64,000 bases of DNA from Psococerastis gibbosa (lineage: Eukaryota; Arthropoda; Insecta; Psocodea; Psocidae), in contig OZ020487.1 in the NCBI GenBank assembly GCA_963971405.1, forward strand, positions 19,515,371 to 19,579,370, read 5' to 3'. Positions 1 through 11,145 of this stretch are shown here, piece by piece. Position numbers and translations under genes: made by a program. The notes below the pieces were generated by a model that saw only the letters and a program-made list of their open reading frames with translations, searched no databases and was not told the DNA's origin. Position 1 is the stretch's first letter, and every line of letters begins with the position of its first letter.

Positions 1-91
1 GACACCTATATCTTTTTAAAACCTTTAAAAAAAATAAAATAAGTAATTAGCTATTTTTCGTATTCTTGCCGTATGAATTTTTTTAAGCTAC

Positions 92-110
92 ATTTACACC
101 GATGAACACG
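92..110 (+). other. Conserved core TTTACACCGATGAACACGC (representative)
   Basis: This 19-bp block at about monomer 92-110 is nearly unchanged across all classes, including the divergent class D. The common exception is ACGCCGATG in right-hand B units; CCGGTG (1434), ACAACG (near 42372) and CGACGAAC (near 33573) are rare. It is also among the more GC-rich parts of the monomer and contains two CpGs. Conservation across classes suggests selection or a binding site, but gene conversion alone could also produce it. Confidence 0.75.
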
Positions 111-113
111 CAG

Positions 114-125
114 GAGCAATTGCTC
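114..125. other. 12-bp perfect palindrome GAGCAATTGCTC (representative)
   Basis: GAGCAATTGCTC equals its own reverse complement. It occurs at monomer positions 114-125 in class A and most class C units. It is weakened in B (GAACAATTGCTC), in D and E (GAGCAATTGCCT) and in left-hand A' (GAGCAATTGCTG). A symmetrical site like this suits a dimeric DNA-binding protein or a cruciform, but no binding protein is known to me. Confidence 0.9.
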
Positions 126-149
126 AATGTTACGTACAATACATTGAGC
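122..149. other. 9-bp inverted repeat GCTCAATGT / ACATTGAGC (representative)
   Basis: GCTCAATGT at 122-130 and ACATTGAGC at 141-149 are perfect reverse complements separated by 10 bp. Its left arm shares GCTC with the right half of the 12-bp palindrome, so one strand cannot form both hairpins at once. The full 9-bp stem is found in class A units ending ACATTGAGCC; most B, C and D units end ACAATGAGCC, with one mismatch in the stem. Confidence 0.88.
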
Positions 150-167
150 CAAAATAAGCAAAATTAA

Positions 168-334
168 GACACCTATATCTTTTTAAAACCTTTAAAAAAA
201 ATAAAATAAGTAAATAGCTATTTTTCGTATTCTTGTCGAATGAATTTTTTGTAGCTACATTTACACTGATGAACACGCTGGAGCAATTGCCTAATGTTAG
301 ATACAGTACAATGAGCCAAAATAAGCAAAATTTA
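168..334 (+). repeat. Chimeric monomer E (A/B-type head, D-type body)
   Basis: The first half (CACCTATATC head, full A-tract, AAGTAAATAG) is that of A/B/C classes, whereas the second half (TTTTGTAGCTAC, GCTGGAGCAATTGCCTAATG, GATACAGTAC) is that of class D. It is 167 bp because it keeps the long head. The same chimera recurs after an A unit at 2830, 3661, 6489, 9981 and later copies, so it arose once and was then amplified with the HOR. Confidence 0.9.
212..223. other. 12-bp palindrome AAATAGCTATTT (representative)
   Basis: AAATAGCTATTT is a perfect palindrome at monomer positions 45-56 in class B, C and E units. Class D keeps only the inner ATAGCTAT, and class A (AATTAGCTATTT) only TAGCTA. 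Its distribution is partly complementary to that of GAGCAATTGCTC. Confidence 0.9.
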
Positions 335-668
335 GACACCTATATCTTTTTAAAACCTTTAAAAAAAATAAAATAAGGAATTAGCTATTTTTCGTATTCT
401 TTCCGTACGAATTTTTTTAAGCTACATTTACACCGATGAACACGCAGGAGCAATTGCTCAATGTTAAGTACAATACATTGAGCCAAAATAAGCAAAATAA
501 AGACACCTATATCTTTTTAAAACCTTTAAAAAAAATAAAATAAGTAAATAGCTATTTTTCTTATTCTTGTCGAACGAATTTTTTTTAGCTACATTTACAC
601 CGATGAACACGCAGGAGCAATTGCTCAATGTTAAGTACAATACAGTGAGCCAAAATAAGCAAAATAAA

Positions 669-832
669 GACACTCATATCATATCAAGACCTTTAAAAAA
701 AAAATAAGTATATAGCTATTTTTCGTATTCTTGTCGAATGAATTTTTTGTAGCTACATTTACACCGATGAACACGCTGGAGCAATTGCCTAATGTTAGAT
801 ACAGTACAATGAGCCAAAATAAGCAAAATTAA
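669..832 (+). repeat. Class D monomer (reference copy, 164 bp)
   Basis: The most divergent class. Its head reads CACTCATATCATATCAAG, then a shortened A-tract and AAGTATATAG in place of the longer A-rich segment of the others, which accounts for the 164-165 bp length. The body reads GTCGAATGAATTTTTTGTAGC and the tail GCTGGAGCAATTGCCTAATG, so the 12-bp palindrome loses its last pairs and the downstream 9-bp inverted repeat is broken. D acts as the punctuation mark of the HOR, recurring every 3-5 monomers through the window. Confidence 0.94.
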
Positions 833-999
833 GACACCTATATCTTTTTAAAACCTTTAAAAAAAATAAAATAAGTAATTAGCTATTTTTCGTATTCTTG
901 CCGTATGAATTTTTTTAAGCTTCATTTACACCGATGAACACGCAAGAGCAATTGCCTAATGTTAGATACAGTACAATGAGCCAAAATAAGCAAAATTAA

Positions 1000-1166
1000 G
1001 ACACCTATATCTTTTTAAAACCTTTAAAAAAAATAAAATAAGTAATTAGCTATTTTTCGTATTCTTGCCGTATGAATTTTTTTAAGCTTCATTTACACCG
1101 ATGAACACGCAAGAGCAATTGCTGAATGTTAAGTACAATACATAGAGCCAAAATAAGCAAAATAAA
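1000..1166 (+). repeat. Class A' monomer (AAGCTTC subclass)
   Basis: Like class A up to monomer position 80, but AAGCTTCATTT replaces AAGCTACATTT, creating a HindIII-type AAGCTT palindrome. In the left third the tail is GCAAGAGCAATTGCTG, which breaks the outermost pair of the 12-bp palindrome. From about 33.4 kb onward A' units instead read GAAGGAGCAATTGCTC, restoring it. The subclass therefore changes across the array. Confidence 0.93.
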
Positions 1167-1333
1167 GACACCTATATCTTTTTAAAACCTTTAAAAAAAA
1201 TAAAATAAGTAAATAGCTATTTTTCTTATTCTTGTCGAATGAATTTTTTTTAGCCACATTTACACCGATGAACACGCAAGAACAATTGCTCAATGTTAAG
1301 TACAATACAATGAGCCAAAATAAGCAAAATTAA
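1167..1333 (+). repeat. Class B monomer (reference copy)
   Basis: Class B is defined by AAGTAAATAG, CTTATTCTTGTCGAATG, TTAGCCACATTT and GAACAATTGCTC. The AACAATTGCTC change breaks the 12-bp palindrome seen in A and C, while the upstream AAATAGCTATTT palindrome is intact. Right-hand copies (first seen near 13.9 kb, common after 26.7 kb) carry ACGCCGATG and often GTGTTAAGAAC, and many have a shortened A/T tract, giving units of 162-164 bp. Confidence 0.93.
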
Positions 1334-1500
1334 GACACCTATATCTTTTTAAAACCTTTAAAAAAAATAAAATAAGTAAATAGCTATTTTTCTTATTCTT
1401 GTCGAATGAATTTTTTTTAGCTACATTTACACCGGTGAACACGCAGGAGCAATTGCTCAATGTTAAGTGCAATACAGTGAGCCAAAATAAGCAAAATTAA
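1334..1500 (+). repeat. Class C monomer (reference copy)
   Basis: Class C shares the CTTATTCTTGTCGAATG middle with class B but has TTAGCTAC (or TTCAGCTAC in a second subclass) and CAGGAGCAATTGCTC. It has both 12-bp palindromes, AAATAGCTATTT and GAGCAATTGCTC. The left-hand subclass ends GTGCAATACAGTGAGCC; I do not see that tail beyond about 30.3 kb. Class C is almost always followed by class D. Confidence 0.93.
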
Positions 1501-3493
1501 GACACTCATATCATATCAAGACCTTTAAAAAAAAAAATAAGTATATAGCTATTTTTCGTATTCTTGTCGAATGAATTTTTTGTAGCTACATTTACACCGA
1601 TGAACACGCTGGAGCAATTGCGTAATGTTAGATACAATACAATGAGCCAAAAAAAGCAAAATTAAGACACCTATATCTTATTAATACCTTTAAAAAAAAT
1701 AAAATAAGTAATTAGCTATTTTTCGTATTCTTGCCGTATGAATTTTTTTAAGCTATATTTACACCGATGAACACGCAGGAGCAATTGCTCAATGTTAAGT
1801 ACAATACATTGAGCCAAAATAAGCAAAATAAAGACACCTATATCTTTTTAAAACCTTTAAAAAAAATAAAATAAGCAAATAGCTATTTTTCTTATTCTTG
1901 TCGAATGAATTTTTTTTAGCTACATTTACACCGATGAACACGCAGGAGCAATTGCTCAATGTTAAGTACAATACAATGAGCCAAAATAAGCAAAATTAAG
2001 ACACTCATATCATATCAAGACCTTTAAAAAAAAAATAAGTATATAGCTATTTTTCGTATTCTTGTCGAATGAATTTTTTGTAGCTACATTTACACCGATG
2101 AACACACTGGAGCAATTGCCTAATGTTAGATACAGTACAAAGAGCCAAAATAAGCAAAATTAAGACACCTATATCTTTTTAAAACCTTTAAAAAAAATAA
2201 AATAAGTAAATAGCTATTTTTCTTATTCTTGTCGAATGAATTTTTTTTAGCCACATTTACACCGATGAACACGCAAGAACAATTGCTCAATGTTAAGTAC
2301 AATACAGTGAGCCAAAATAAGCAAAATTAAGACACCTATATCTTTTTAAAACCTTTAAAAAAAATAAAATAAGTAAATAGCTATTTTTCTTATTCTTGTC
2401 GAATGAATTTTTTTTAGCTACATTTACACCGATGAACACGCAGGAGCAATTGCTTAATGTTAAGTGCAATACAGTGAGCCAAAATAAGCAAAATTAAGAC
2501 ACCCATATCATATCAAGACCTTTAAAAAAAAAAATAAGTATATAGCTATTTTTCGTATTCTTGTCGAATGAATTTTTTGTAGCTACATTTACACCGATGA
2601 ACACGCTGGAGCAATTGCATAATGTTAGATACAATACAATCAGCCTAAAAAAGCAAAATTAAGACACCTATATCTTTTTAAAACCTTTAAAAAAAATAAA
2701 ATAAGTAATTAGCTATTTTTCGTATTCTTGCCGTATGAATTTTTTTAAGCTACATTTACACCGATGAACACGCAGGAGCAATTGCTCAATGTTATGTACA
2801 ATACATTGAGCCAAAATAAGCAAAATTAAGACACCTATATCTTTTTAAAACCTTTAAAAAAAATAAAATAAGTAAATAGCTATTTTTCGTATTCTTGTCG
2901 AATGAATTTTTGTAGCTACATTTACACCGATGAACACGCTGGAGCAATTGCCTAATGTTAGATACAGTACAATGAGCCAAAATAAGCAAAATTTAGACAC
3001 CTATATCTTTTTAAAACCTTTAAAAAAAATAAAATAAGTAAATAGCTATTTTTCTTATTCTTGTCGAATGAATTTTTTTAGCCACATTTACACCGATGAA
3101 CACGCAAGAACAATTGCTCAATGTTTAGTACAATACAATGAGCCAAAATAAGCAAAATTAAGACACCTGTATCTTTTTAAAACCTTTAAAAAAAATAAAA
3201 TAAGTAAATAGCTATTTTTCTTATTCTTGTCGAATGAATTTTTTTTAGCTACATTTACACCGATGAACACGCAGGAGCAATTGCTCAATGTTAAGTGCAA
3301 TACAGTGAGCCAAAATAAGCAAAATTAAGACACCCATATCATATCAAGACCTTTAAAAAAAAAAATAAGTATATAGCTATTTTTCGTATTCTTGTCGAAT
3401 GAATTTTTTGTAGCTACATTTACACCGATGAACACGCTGGAGCAATTGCATAATGTTAGATACAATACAATGAGCCAAAAAAAGCAAAATTAA

Positions 3494-6321
3494 GACACCT
3501 ATATCTTTTTAAAACCTTTAAAAAAAATAAAATAAGTAATTAGCTATTTTTCGTATTCTTGCCGTATGAATTTTTTTAAGCTACATTTACACCGATGAAC
3601 ACGCAGGAGCAATTGCTCAATGTTACGTACAATACATTGAGCCAAAATAAGCAAAATTAAGACACCTATATCTTTTTAAAACCTTTAAAAAAAATAAAAT
3701 AAGTAAATAGCTATTTTTCGTATTCTTGTCGAATGAATTTTTTGAAGCTACATTTACACCGATGAACACGCTGGAGCAATTGCCTAATGTTAGATACAGT
3801 ACAATGAGCCAAAATAAGCAAAATTTAGACACCTATATCTTTTTAAAACCTTTAAAAAAAATAAAATAAGGAATTAGCTATTTTTCGTATTCTTTCCGTA
3901 TGAATTTTTTTAAGCTACATTTACACCGATGAACACGCAGGAGCAATTGCTCAATGTTAAGTACAATACATTGAGCCAAAATAAGCAAAATAAAGACACC
4001 TATATCTTTTTAAAACCTTTAAAAAAAATAAAATAAGTAAATAGCTATTTTTCTTATTCTTGTCGAACGAATTTTTTTTAGCTACATTTACACCGATGAA
4101 CACGCAGGAGCAATTGCTCAATGTTAAGTACAATACAGTGAGCCAAAATAAGCAAAATAAAGACACTCATATCATATCAAGACCTTTAAAAAAAAAATAA
4201 GTATATAGCTATTTTTCGTATTCTTGTCGAATGAATTTTTTGTAGCTACATTTACACCGATGAACACGCTGGAGCAATTGCCTAATGTTAGATACAGTAC
4301 AATGAGCCAAAATAAGCAAAATTAAGACACCTATATCTTTTTAAAACCTTTAAAAAAAATAAAATAAGTAATTAGCTATTTTTCGTATTCTTGCCGTATG
4401 AATTTTTTTAAGCTTCATTTACACCGATGAACACGCAAGAGCAATTGCCTAATGTTAGATACAGTACAATGAGCCAAAATAAGCAAAATTAAGACACCTA
4501 TATCTTTTTAAAACCTTTAAAAAAAATAAAATAAGTAATTAGCTATTTTTCGTATTCATGCCGTATGAATTTTTTTAAGCTTCATTTACACCGATGAACA
4601 CGCAAGAGCAATTGCTGAATGTTAAGTACAATACATAGAGCCAAAATAAGCAAAATAAAGACACCTATATCTTTTTAAAACCTTTAAAAAAAATAAAATA
4701 AGTAAATAGCTATTTTTCTTATTCTTGTCGAATGAATTTTTTTTAGCCACATTTACACCGATGAACACGCAAGAACAATTGCTCAATGTTAAGTACAATA
4801 CAATGAGCCAAAATAAGCAAAATTAAGACACCTATATCTTTTTAAAACCTTTAAAAAAAATAAAATAAGTAAATAGCTATTTTTCTTATTCTTGTCGAAT
4901 GAATTTTTTTTAGCTACATTTACACCGGTGAACACGCAGGAGCAATTGCTCAATGTTAAGTGCAATACAGTGAGCCAAAATAAGCAAAATTAAGACACTC
5001 ATATCATATCAAGACCTTTAAAAAAAAAAATAAGTATATAGCTATTTTTCGTATTCTTGTCGAATGAATTTTTTGTAGCTACATTTACACCGATGAACAC
5101 GCTGGAGCAATTGCGTAATGTTAGATACAATACAATGAGCCAAAAAAAGCAAAATTAAGACACCTATATCTTATTAATACCTTTAAAAAAAATAAAATAA
5201 GTAATTAGCTATTTTTCGTATTCTTGCCGTATGAATTTTTTTAAGCTATATTTACACCGATGAACACGCAGGAGCAATTGCTCAATGTTAAGTACAATAC
5301 ATTGAGCCAAAATAAGCAAAATAAAGACACCTATATCTTTTTAAAACCTTTAAAAAAAATAAAATAAGCAAATAGCTATTTTTCTTATTCTTGTCGAATG
5401 AATTTTTTTTAGCTACATTTACACCGATGAACACGCAGGAGCAATTGCTCAATGTTAAGTACAATACAATGAGCCAAAATAAGCAAAATTAAGACACTCA
5501 TATCATATCAAGACCTTTAAAAAAAAAATAAGTATATAGCTATTTTTCGTATTCTTGTCGAATGAATTTTTTGTAGCTACATTTACACCGATGAACACGC
5601 TGGAGCAATTGCATAATGTTAGATACAATACAATCAGCCTAAAAAAGCAAAATTAAGACACCTATATCTTTTTAAAACCTTTAAAAAAAATAAAATAAGT
5701 AAATAGCTATTTTTCGTATTCTTGTCGAATGAATTTTTGTAGCTACATTTACACCGATGAACACGCTGGAGCAATTGCCTAATGTTAGATACAGTACAAT
5801 GAGCCAAAATAAGCAAAATTTAGACACCTATATCTTTTTAAAACCTTTAAAAAAAATAAAATAAGTAAATAGCTATTTTTCTTATTCTTGTCGAATGAAT
5901 TTTTTTTAGCCACATTTACACCGATGAACACGCAAGAACAATTTCTCAATGTTTAGTACAATACAATGAGCCAAAATAAGCAAAATTAAGACACCTGTAT
6001 CTTTTTAAAACCTTTAAAAAAAATAAAATAAGTAAATAGCTATTTTTCTTATTCTTGTCGAATGAATTTTTTTTAGCTACATTTACACCGATGAACACGC
6101 AGGAGCAATTGCTCAATGTTAAGTGCAATACAGTGAGCCAAAATAAGCAAAATTAAGACACCCATATCATATCAAGACCTTTAAAAAAAAAAATAAGTAT
6201 ATAGCTATTTTTCGTATTCTTGTCGAATGAATTTTTTGTAGCTACATTTACACCGATGAACACGCTGGAGCAATTGCATAATGTTAGATACAATACAATG
6301 AGCCAAAAAAAGCAAAATTAA
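3494..6321 (+). repeat. Left HOR unit 2 (17 monomers, 2,828 bp)
   Basis: Near-identical to unit 1 until about 5493, at an offset of 3,493 bp. There a D unit begins like the one at 2000 but ends like the one at 2498 (AATCAGCCTAAAAAAGC), and the next unit matches 2830. The difference from unit 1 is 665 bp, exactly four monomers, as expected for unequal crossover in register. Confidence 0.9.
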
Positions 6322-9300
6322 GACACCTATATCTTTTTAAAACCTTTAAAAAAAATAAAATAAGTAATTAGCTATTTTTCGTATTCTTGCCGTATGAATT
6401 TTTTTAAGCTACATTTACACCGATGAACACGCAGGAGCAATTGCTCAATGTTACGTACAATACATTGAGCCAAAATAAGCAAAATTAAGACACCTATATC
6501 TTTTTAAAACCTTTAAAAAAAATAAAATAAGTAAATAGCTATTTTTCGTATTCTTGTCGAATGAATTTTTTGTAGCTACATTTACACCGATGAACACGCT
6601 GGAGCAATTGCCTAATGTTAGATACAGTACAATGAGCCAAAATAAGCAAAATTTAGACACCTATATCTTTTTAAAACCTTTAAAAAAAATAAAATAAGGA
6701 ATTAGCTATTTTTCGTATTCTTTCCGTATGAATTTTTTTAAGCTACATTTACACCGATGAACACGCAGGAGCAATTGCTCAATGTTAAGTACAATACATT
6801 GAGCCAAAATAAGCAAAAATTAGACACTCATATCATATCATGACCTTTAAAAAAAAAAATAAGTATATAGCTATTTTTCGTATTCTTGTCGAAAGAATTT
6901 TTTTCAGCTACATTTACACCGATGAACACGCAGGAGCAATTGCTCAATGTTAAGTACAATACAATGAGCCAAAATAAGCAAAATTAAGACACTCATATCA
7001 TATCATGACCTTTAAAAAAAAAAATAAGTATATAGCTATTTTTCGTATTCTTGTCGAATGAATTTTTTGTAGCTACATTTACACCGATGAACACGCTGGA
7101 GCAATTGCCTAATGTTAGATACAGTACAATGAGCCAAAGTAAGCAAAATTTAGACACCTATATCTTTTTAAAACCTTTAAAAAAAATAAAATAAGTAATT
7201 AGCTATTTTTCGTATTCTTGCCGTATGAATTTTTTTAAGCTTCATTTACACTGATGAACACGCAAGAGCAATTGCTGAATGTTAAGTACAATACATTGAG
7301 CCAAAATAAGCAAAATAAAGACACCTATATCTTTTTAAAACCTTTAAAAAAAATAAAATAAGTAAATAGCTATTTTTCTTATTCTTGTCGAATGAATTTT
7401 TTTTAGCCACATTTACACCGATGAACACGCAAGAACAATTGCTCAATGTTAAGTACAATACAATGAGCCAAAATAAGCAAAATTAGGACACCTATATCTT
7501 TTTAAAACCTTTAAAAAAAATAAAATAAGTAAATAGCTATTTTTCTTAGTCTTGTCGAACGAATTTTTTTTAGCTACATTTACACCGATGAACACGCAGG
7601 AGCAATTGCTCAATGTTAAGTACAATACAGTGAGCCAAAATAAGCAAAATAAAGACACTCATATCATATCAAGACCTTTAAAAAAAAAATAAGTATATAG
7701 CTATTTTTCGTATTCTTGTCGAATGAATTTTTTGTAGCTACATTTACACCGATGAACACGCTGGAGCAATTGCCTAATGTTAGATACAGTACAATGAGCC
7801 AAAATAAGCAAAATTAAGACACCTATATCTTTTTAAAACCTTTAAAAAAAATAAAATAAGTAATTAGCTATTTTTCGTATTCTTGCCGTATGAATTTTTT
7901 TAAGCTTCATTTACACCGATGAACACGCAAGAGCAATTGCCTAATGTTAGATACAGTACAATGAGCCAAAATAAGCAAAATTAAGACACCTATATCTTTT
8001 TAAAACCTTTAAAAAAAATAAAATAAGTAATTAGCTATTTTTCGTATTCTTGCCGTATGAATTTTTTTAAGCTTCATTTACACCGATGAACACGCAAGAG
8101 CAATTGCTGAATGTTAAGTACAATACATAGAGCCAAAATAAGCAAAATAAAGACACCTATATCTTTTTAAAACCTTTAAAAAAAATAAAATAAGTAAATA
8201 GCTATTTTTCTTATTCTTGTCGAATGAATTTTTTTTAGCCACATTTACACCGATGAACACGCAAGAACAATTGCTCAATGTTAAGTACAATACAATGAGC
8301 CAAAATAAGCAAAATTAAGACACCTATATCTTTTTAAAACCTTTAAAAAAAATAAAATAAGTAAATAGCTATTTTTCTTATTCTTGTCGAATGAATTTTT
8401 TTTAGCTACATTTACACCGGTGAACACGCAGGAGCAATTGCTCAATGTTAAGTGCAATACAGTGAGCCAAAATAAGCAAAATTAAGACACTCATATCATA
8501 TCAAGACCTTTAAAAAAAAAAATAAGTATATAGCTATTTTTCGTATTCTTGTCGAATGAATTTTTTGTAGCTACATTTACACCGATGAACACGCTGGAGC
8601 AATTGCGTAATGTTAGATACAATACAATGAGCCAAAAAAAGCAAAATTAAGACACCTATATCTTATTAATACCTTTAAAAAAAATAAAATAAGTAATTAG
8701 CTATTTTTCGTATTCTTGCCGTATGAATTTTTTTAAGCTATATTTACACCGATGAACACGCAGGAGCAATTGCTCAATGTTAAGTACAATACATTGAGCC
8801 AAAATAAGCAAAATAAAGACACCTATATCTTTTTAAAACCTTTAAAAAAAATAAAATAAGCAAATAGCTATTTTTCTTATTCTTGTCGAATGAATTTTTT
8901 TTAGCTACATTTACACCGATGAACACGCAGGAGCAATTGCTCAATGTTAAGTACAATACAATGAGCCAAAATAAGCAAAATTAAGACACTCATATCATAT
9001 CAAGACCTTTAAAAAAAAAATAAGTATATAGCTATTTTTCGTATTCTTGTCGAATGAATTTTTTGTAGCTACATTTACACCGATGAACACGCTGGAGCAA
9101 TTGCATAATGTTAGATACAATACAATCAGCCTAAAAAAGCAAAATTAAGACACCTATATCTTTTTAAAACCTTTAAAAAAAATAAAATAAGTAAATAGCT
9201 ATTTTTCGTATTCTTGTCGAATGAATTTTTGTAGCTACATTTACACCGATGAACACGCTGGAGCAATTGCCTAATGTTAGATACAGTACAATGAGCCAAA

Positions 9301-9813
9301 ATAAGCAAAATTTAGACACCTATATCTTTTTAAAACCTTTAAAAAAAATAAAATAAGTAAATAGCTATTTTTCTTATTCTTGTCGAATGAATTTTTTTTA
9401 GCCACATTTACACCGATGAACACGCAAGAACAATTTCTCAATGTTTAGTACAATACAATGAGCCAAAATAAGCAAAATTAAGACACCTGTATCTTTTTAA
9501 AACCTTTAAAAAAAATAAAATAAGTAAATAGCTATTTTTCTTATTCTTGTCGAATGAATTTTTTTTAGCTACATTTACACCGATGAACACGCAGGAGCAA
9601 TTGCTCAATGTTAAGTGCAATACAGTGAGCCAAAATAAGCAAAATTAAGACACCCATATCATATCAAGACCTTTAAAAAAAAAAATAAGTATATAGCTAT
9701 TTTTCGTATTCTTGTCGAATGAATTTTTTGTAGCTACATTTACACCGATGAACACGCTGGAGCAATTGCATAATGTTAGATACAATACAATGAGCCAAAA
9801 AAAGCAAAATTAA
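6322..9813 (+). repeat. Left HOR unit 3 (21 monomers, 3,492 bp)
   Basis: Matches unit 2, including its fused D unit, but has an extra four-monomer segment (D/C chimera at 6823, D at 6988, A' at 7153, B at 7320) between the third A and the following C. It therefore has the same length class as unit 1 but different content, so equal size does not mean the same unit. Confidence 0.9.
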
Positions 9814-11145
9814 GACACCTATATCTTTTTAAAACCTTTAAAAAAAATAAAATAAGTAATTAGCTATTTTTCGTATTCTTGCCGTATGAATTTTTTTAAG
9901 CTACATTTACACCGATGAACACGCAGGAGCAATTGCTCAATGTTACGTACAATACATTGAGCCAAAATAAGCAAAATTAAGACACCTATATCTTTTTAAA
10001 ACCTTTAAAAAAAATAAAATAAGTAAATAGCTATTTTTCGTATTCTTGTCGAATGAATTTTTTGTAGCTACATTTACACCGATGAACACGCTGGAGCAAT
10101 TGCCTAATGTTAGATACAGTACAATGAGCCAAAATAAGCAAAATTTAGACACCTATATCTTTTTAAAACCTTTAAAAAAAATAAAATAAGGAATTAGCTA
10201 TTTTTCGTATTCTTTCCGTATGAATTTTTTTAAGCTACATTTACACCGATGAACACGCAGGAGCAATTGCTCAATGTTAAGTACAATACATTGAGCCAAA
10301 ATAAGCAAAATTAAGACACTCATATCATATCATGACCTTTAAAAAAAAAAATAAGTATATAGCTATTTTTCGTATTCTTGTCGAAAGAATTTTTTTCAGC
10401 TACATTTACACCGATGAACACGCAGGAGCAATTGCTCAATGTTAAGTACAATACAATGAGCCAAAATAAGCAAAATTAAGACACTCATATCATATCATGA
10501 CCTTTAAAAAAAAAAATAAGTATATAGCTATTTTTCGTATTCTTGTCGAATGAATTTTTTGTAGCTACATTTACACCGATGAACACGCTGGAGCAATTGC
10601 CTAATGTTAGATACAGTACAATGAGCCAAAGTAAGCAAAATTTAGACACCTATATCTTTTTAAAACCTTTAAAAAAAATAAAATAAGTAATTAGCTATTT
10701 TTCGTATTCTTGCCGTATGAATTTTTTTAAGCTTCATTTACACTGATGAACACGCAAGAGCAATTGCTGAATGTTAAGTACAATACATTGAGCCAAAATA
10801 AGCAAAATAAAGACACCTATATCTTTTTAAAACCTTTAAAAAAAATAAAATAAGTAAATAGCTATTTTTCTTATTCTTGTCGAATGAATTTTTTTTAGCC
10901 ACATTTACACCGATGAACACGCAAGAACAATTGCTCAATGTTAAGTACAATACAATGAGCCAAAATAAGCAAAATTAGGACACCTATATCTTTTTAAAAC
11001 CTTTAAAAAAAATAAAATAAGTAAATAGCTATTTTTCTTAGTCTTGTCGAATGAATTTTTTTTAGCTACATTTACACCGATGAACACGCAGTAGCAATTG
11101 CTTAATGTTAAGTGCAATACAGTGAGCCAAAATAAGCAAAATTAA
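9814..11145 (+). repeat. Left HOR unit 4, partial (8 monomers)
   Basis: Follows unit 3 at an offset of 3,492 bp through A, E, A, D/C chimera, D, A', B and C. It then departs within the C unit beginning about 10979, where CAGTAGCAATTGCTTAATG appears, and passes into the next HOR domain. Confidence 0.85.

Larger units (their letters stand above)
1..167 (+). repeat. Class A monomer (reference copy, 167 bp)
   Basis: Reference unit for class A. Diagnostic positions are AAGTAATTAG at monomer 41-50, CGTATTCTTGCCGTATG at about 59-75, TTTAAGCTAC at 82-91, CAGGAGCAATTGCTC at 111-125 and ACATTGAGCC at 141-150. It carries both the 12-bp palindrome and the 9-bp inverted repeat described separately. This copy has the rarer TTACGTAC in the dyad spacer where most copies have TTAAGTAC. 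Hand count gives 48 G or C of 167 and five CpGs. Confidence 0.95.
1..3493 (+). repeat. Left HOR unit 1 (21 monomers, 3,493 bp)
   Basis: Order read from class markers: A E A C D A A' B C D A C D B C D A E B C D. The unit starting at 3494 repeats it from the first monomer, including the rare TTACGTACAAT marker. It contains a four-monomer stretch around 2000-2830 that units 2 and 3 lack. Confidence 0.9.

Noticed and set aside
33-50. TATA-like and poly(A)-signal-like motifs (AATAAA-type strings) in each monomer
   Set aside because: They recur about 386 times as part of the A-rich tract and have no associated gene. Satellite transcription is possible but cannot be inferred from such motifs.
59-76. 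A possible CENP-B box around TTCGTATTCTTGCCGTATG
   Set aside because: The CENP-B core needs TTCG, an A five bases later, and CGGG. Here the A is a C and CGGG is absent on both strands in all classes. TTCG alone is too short to count.
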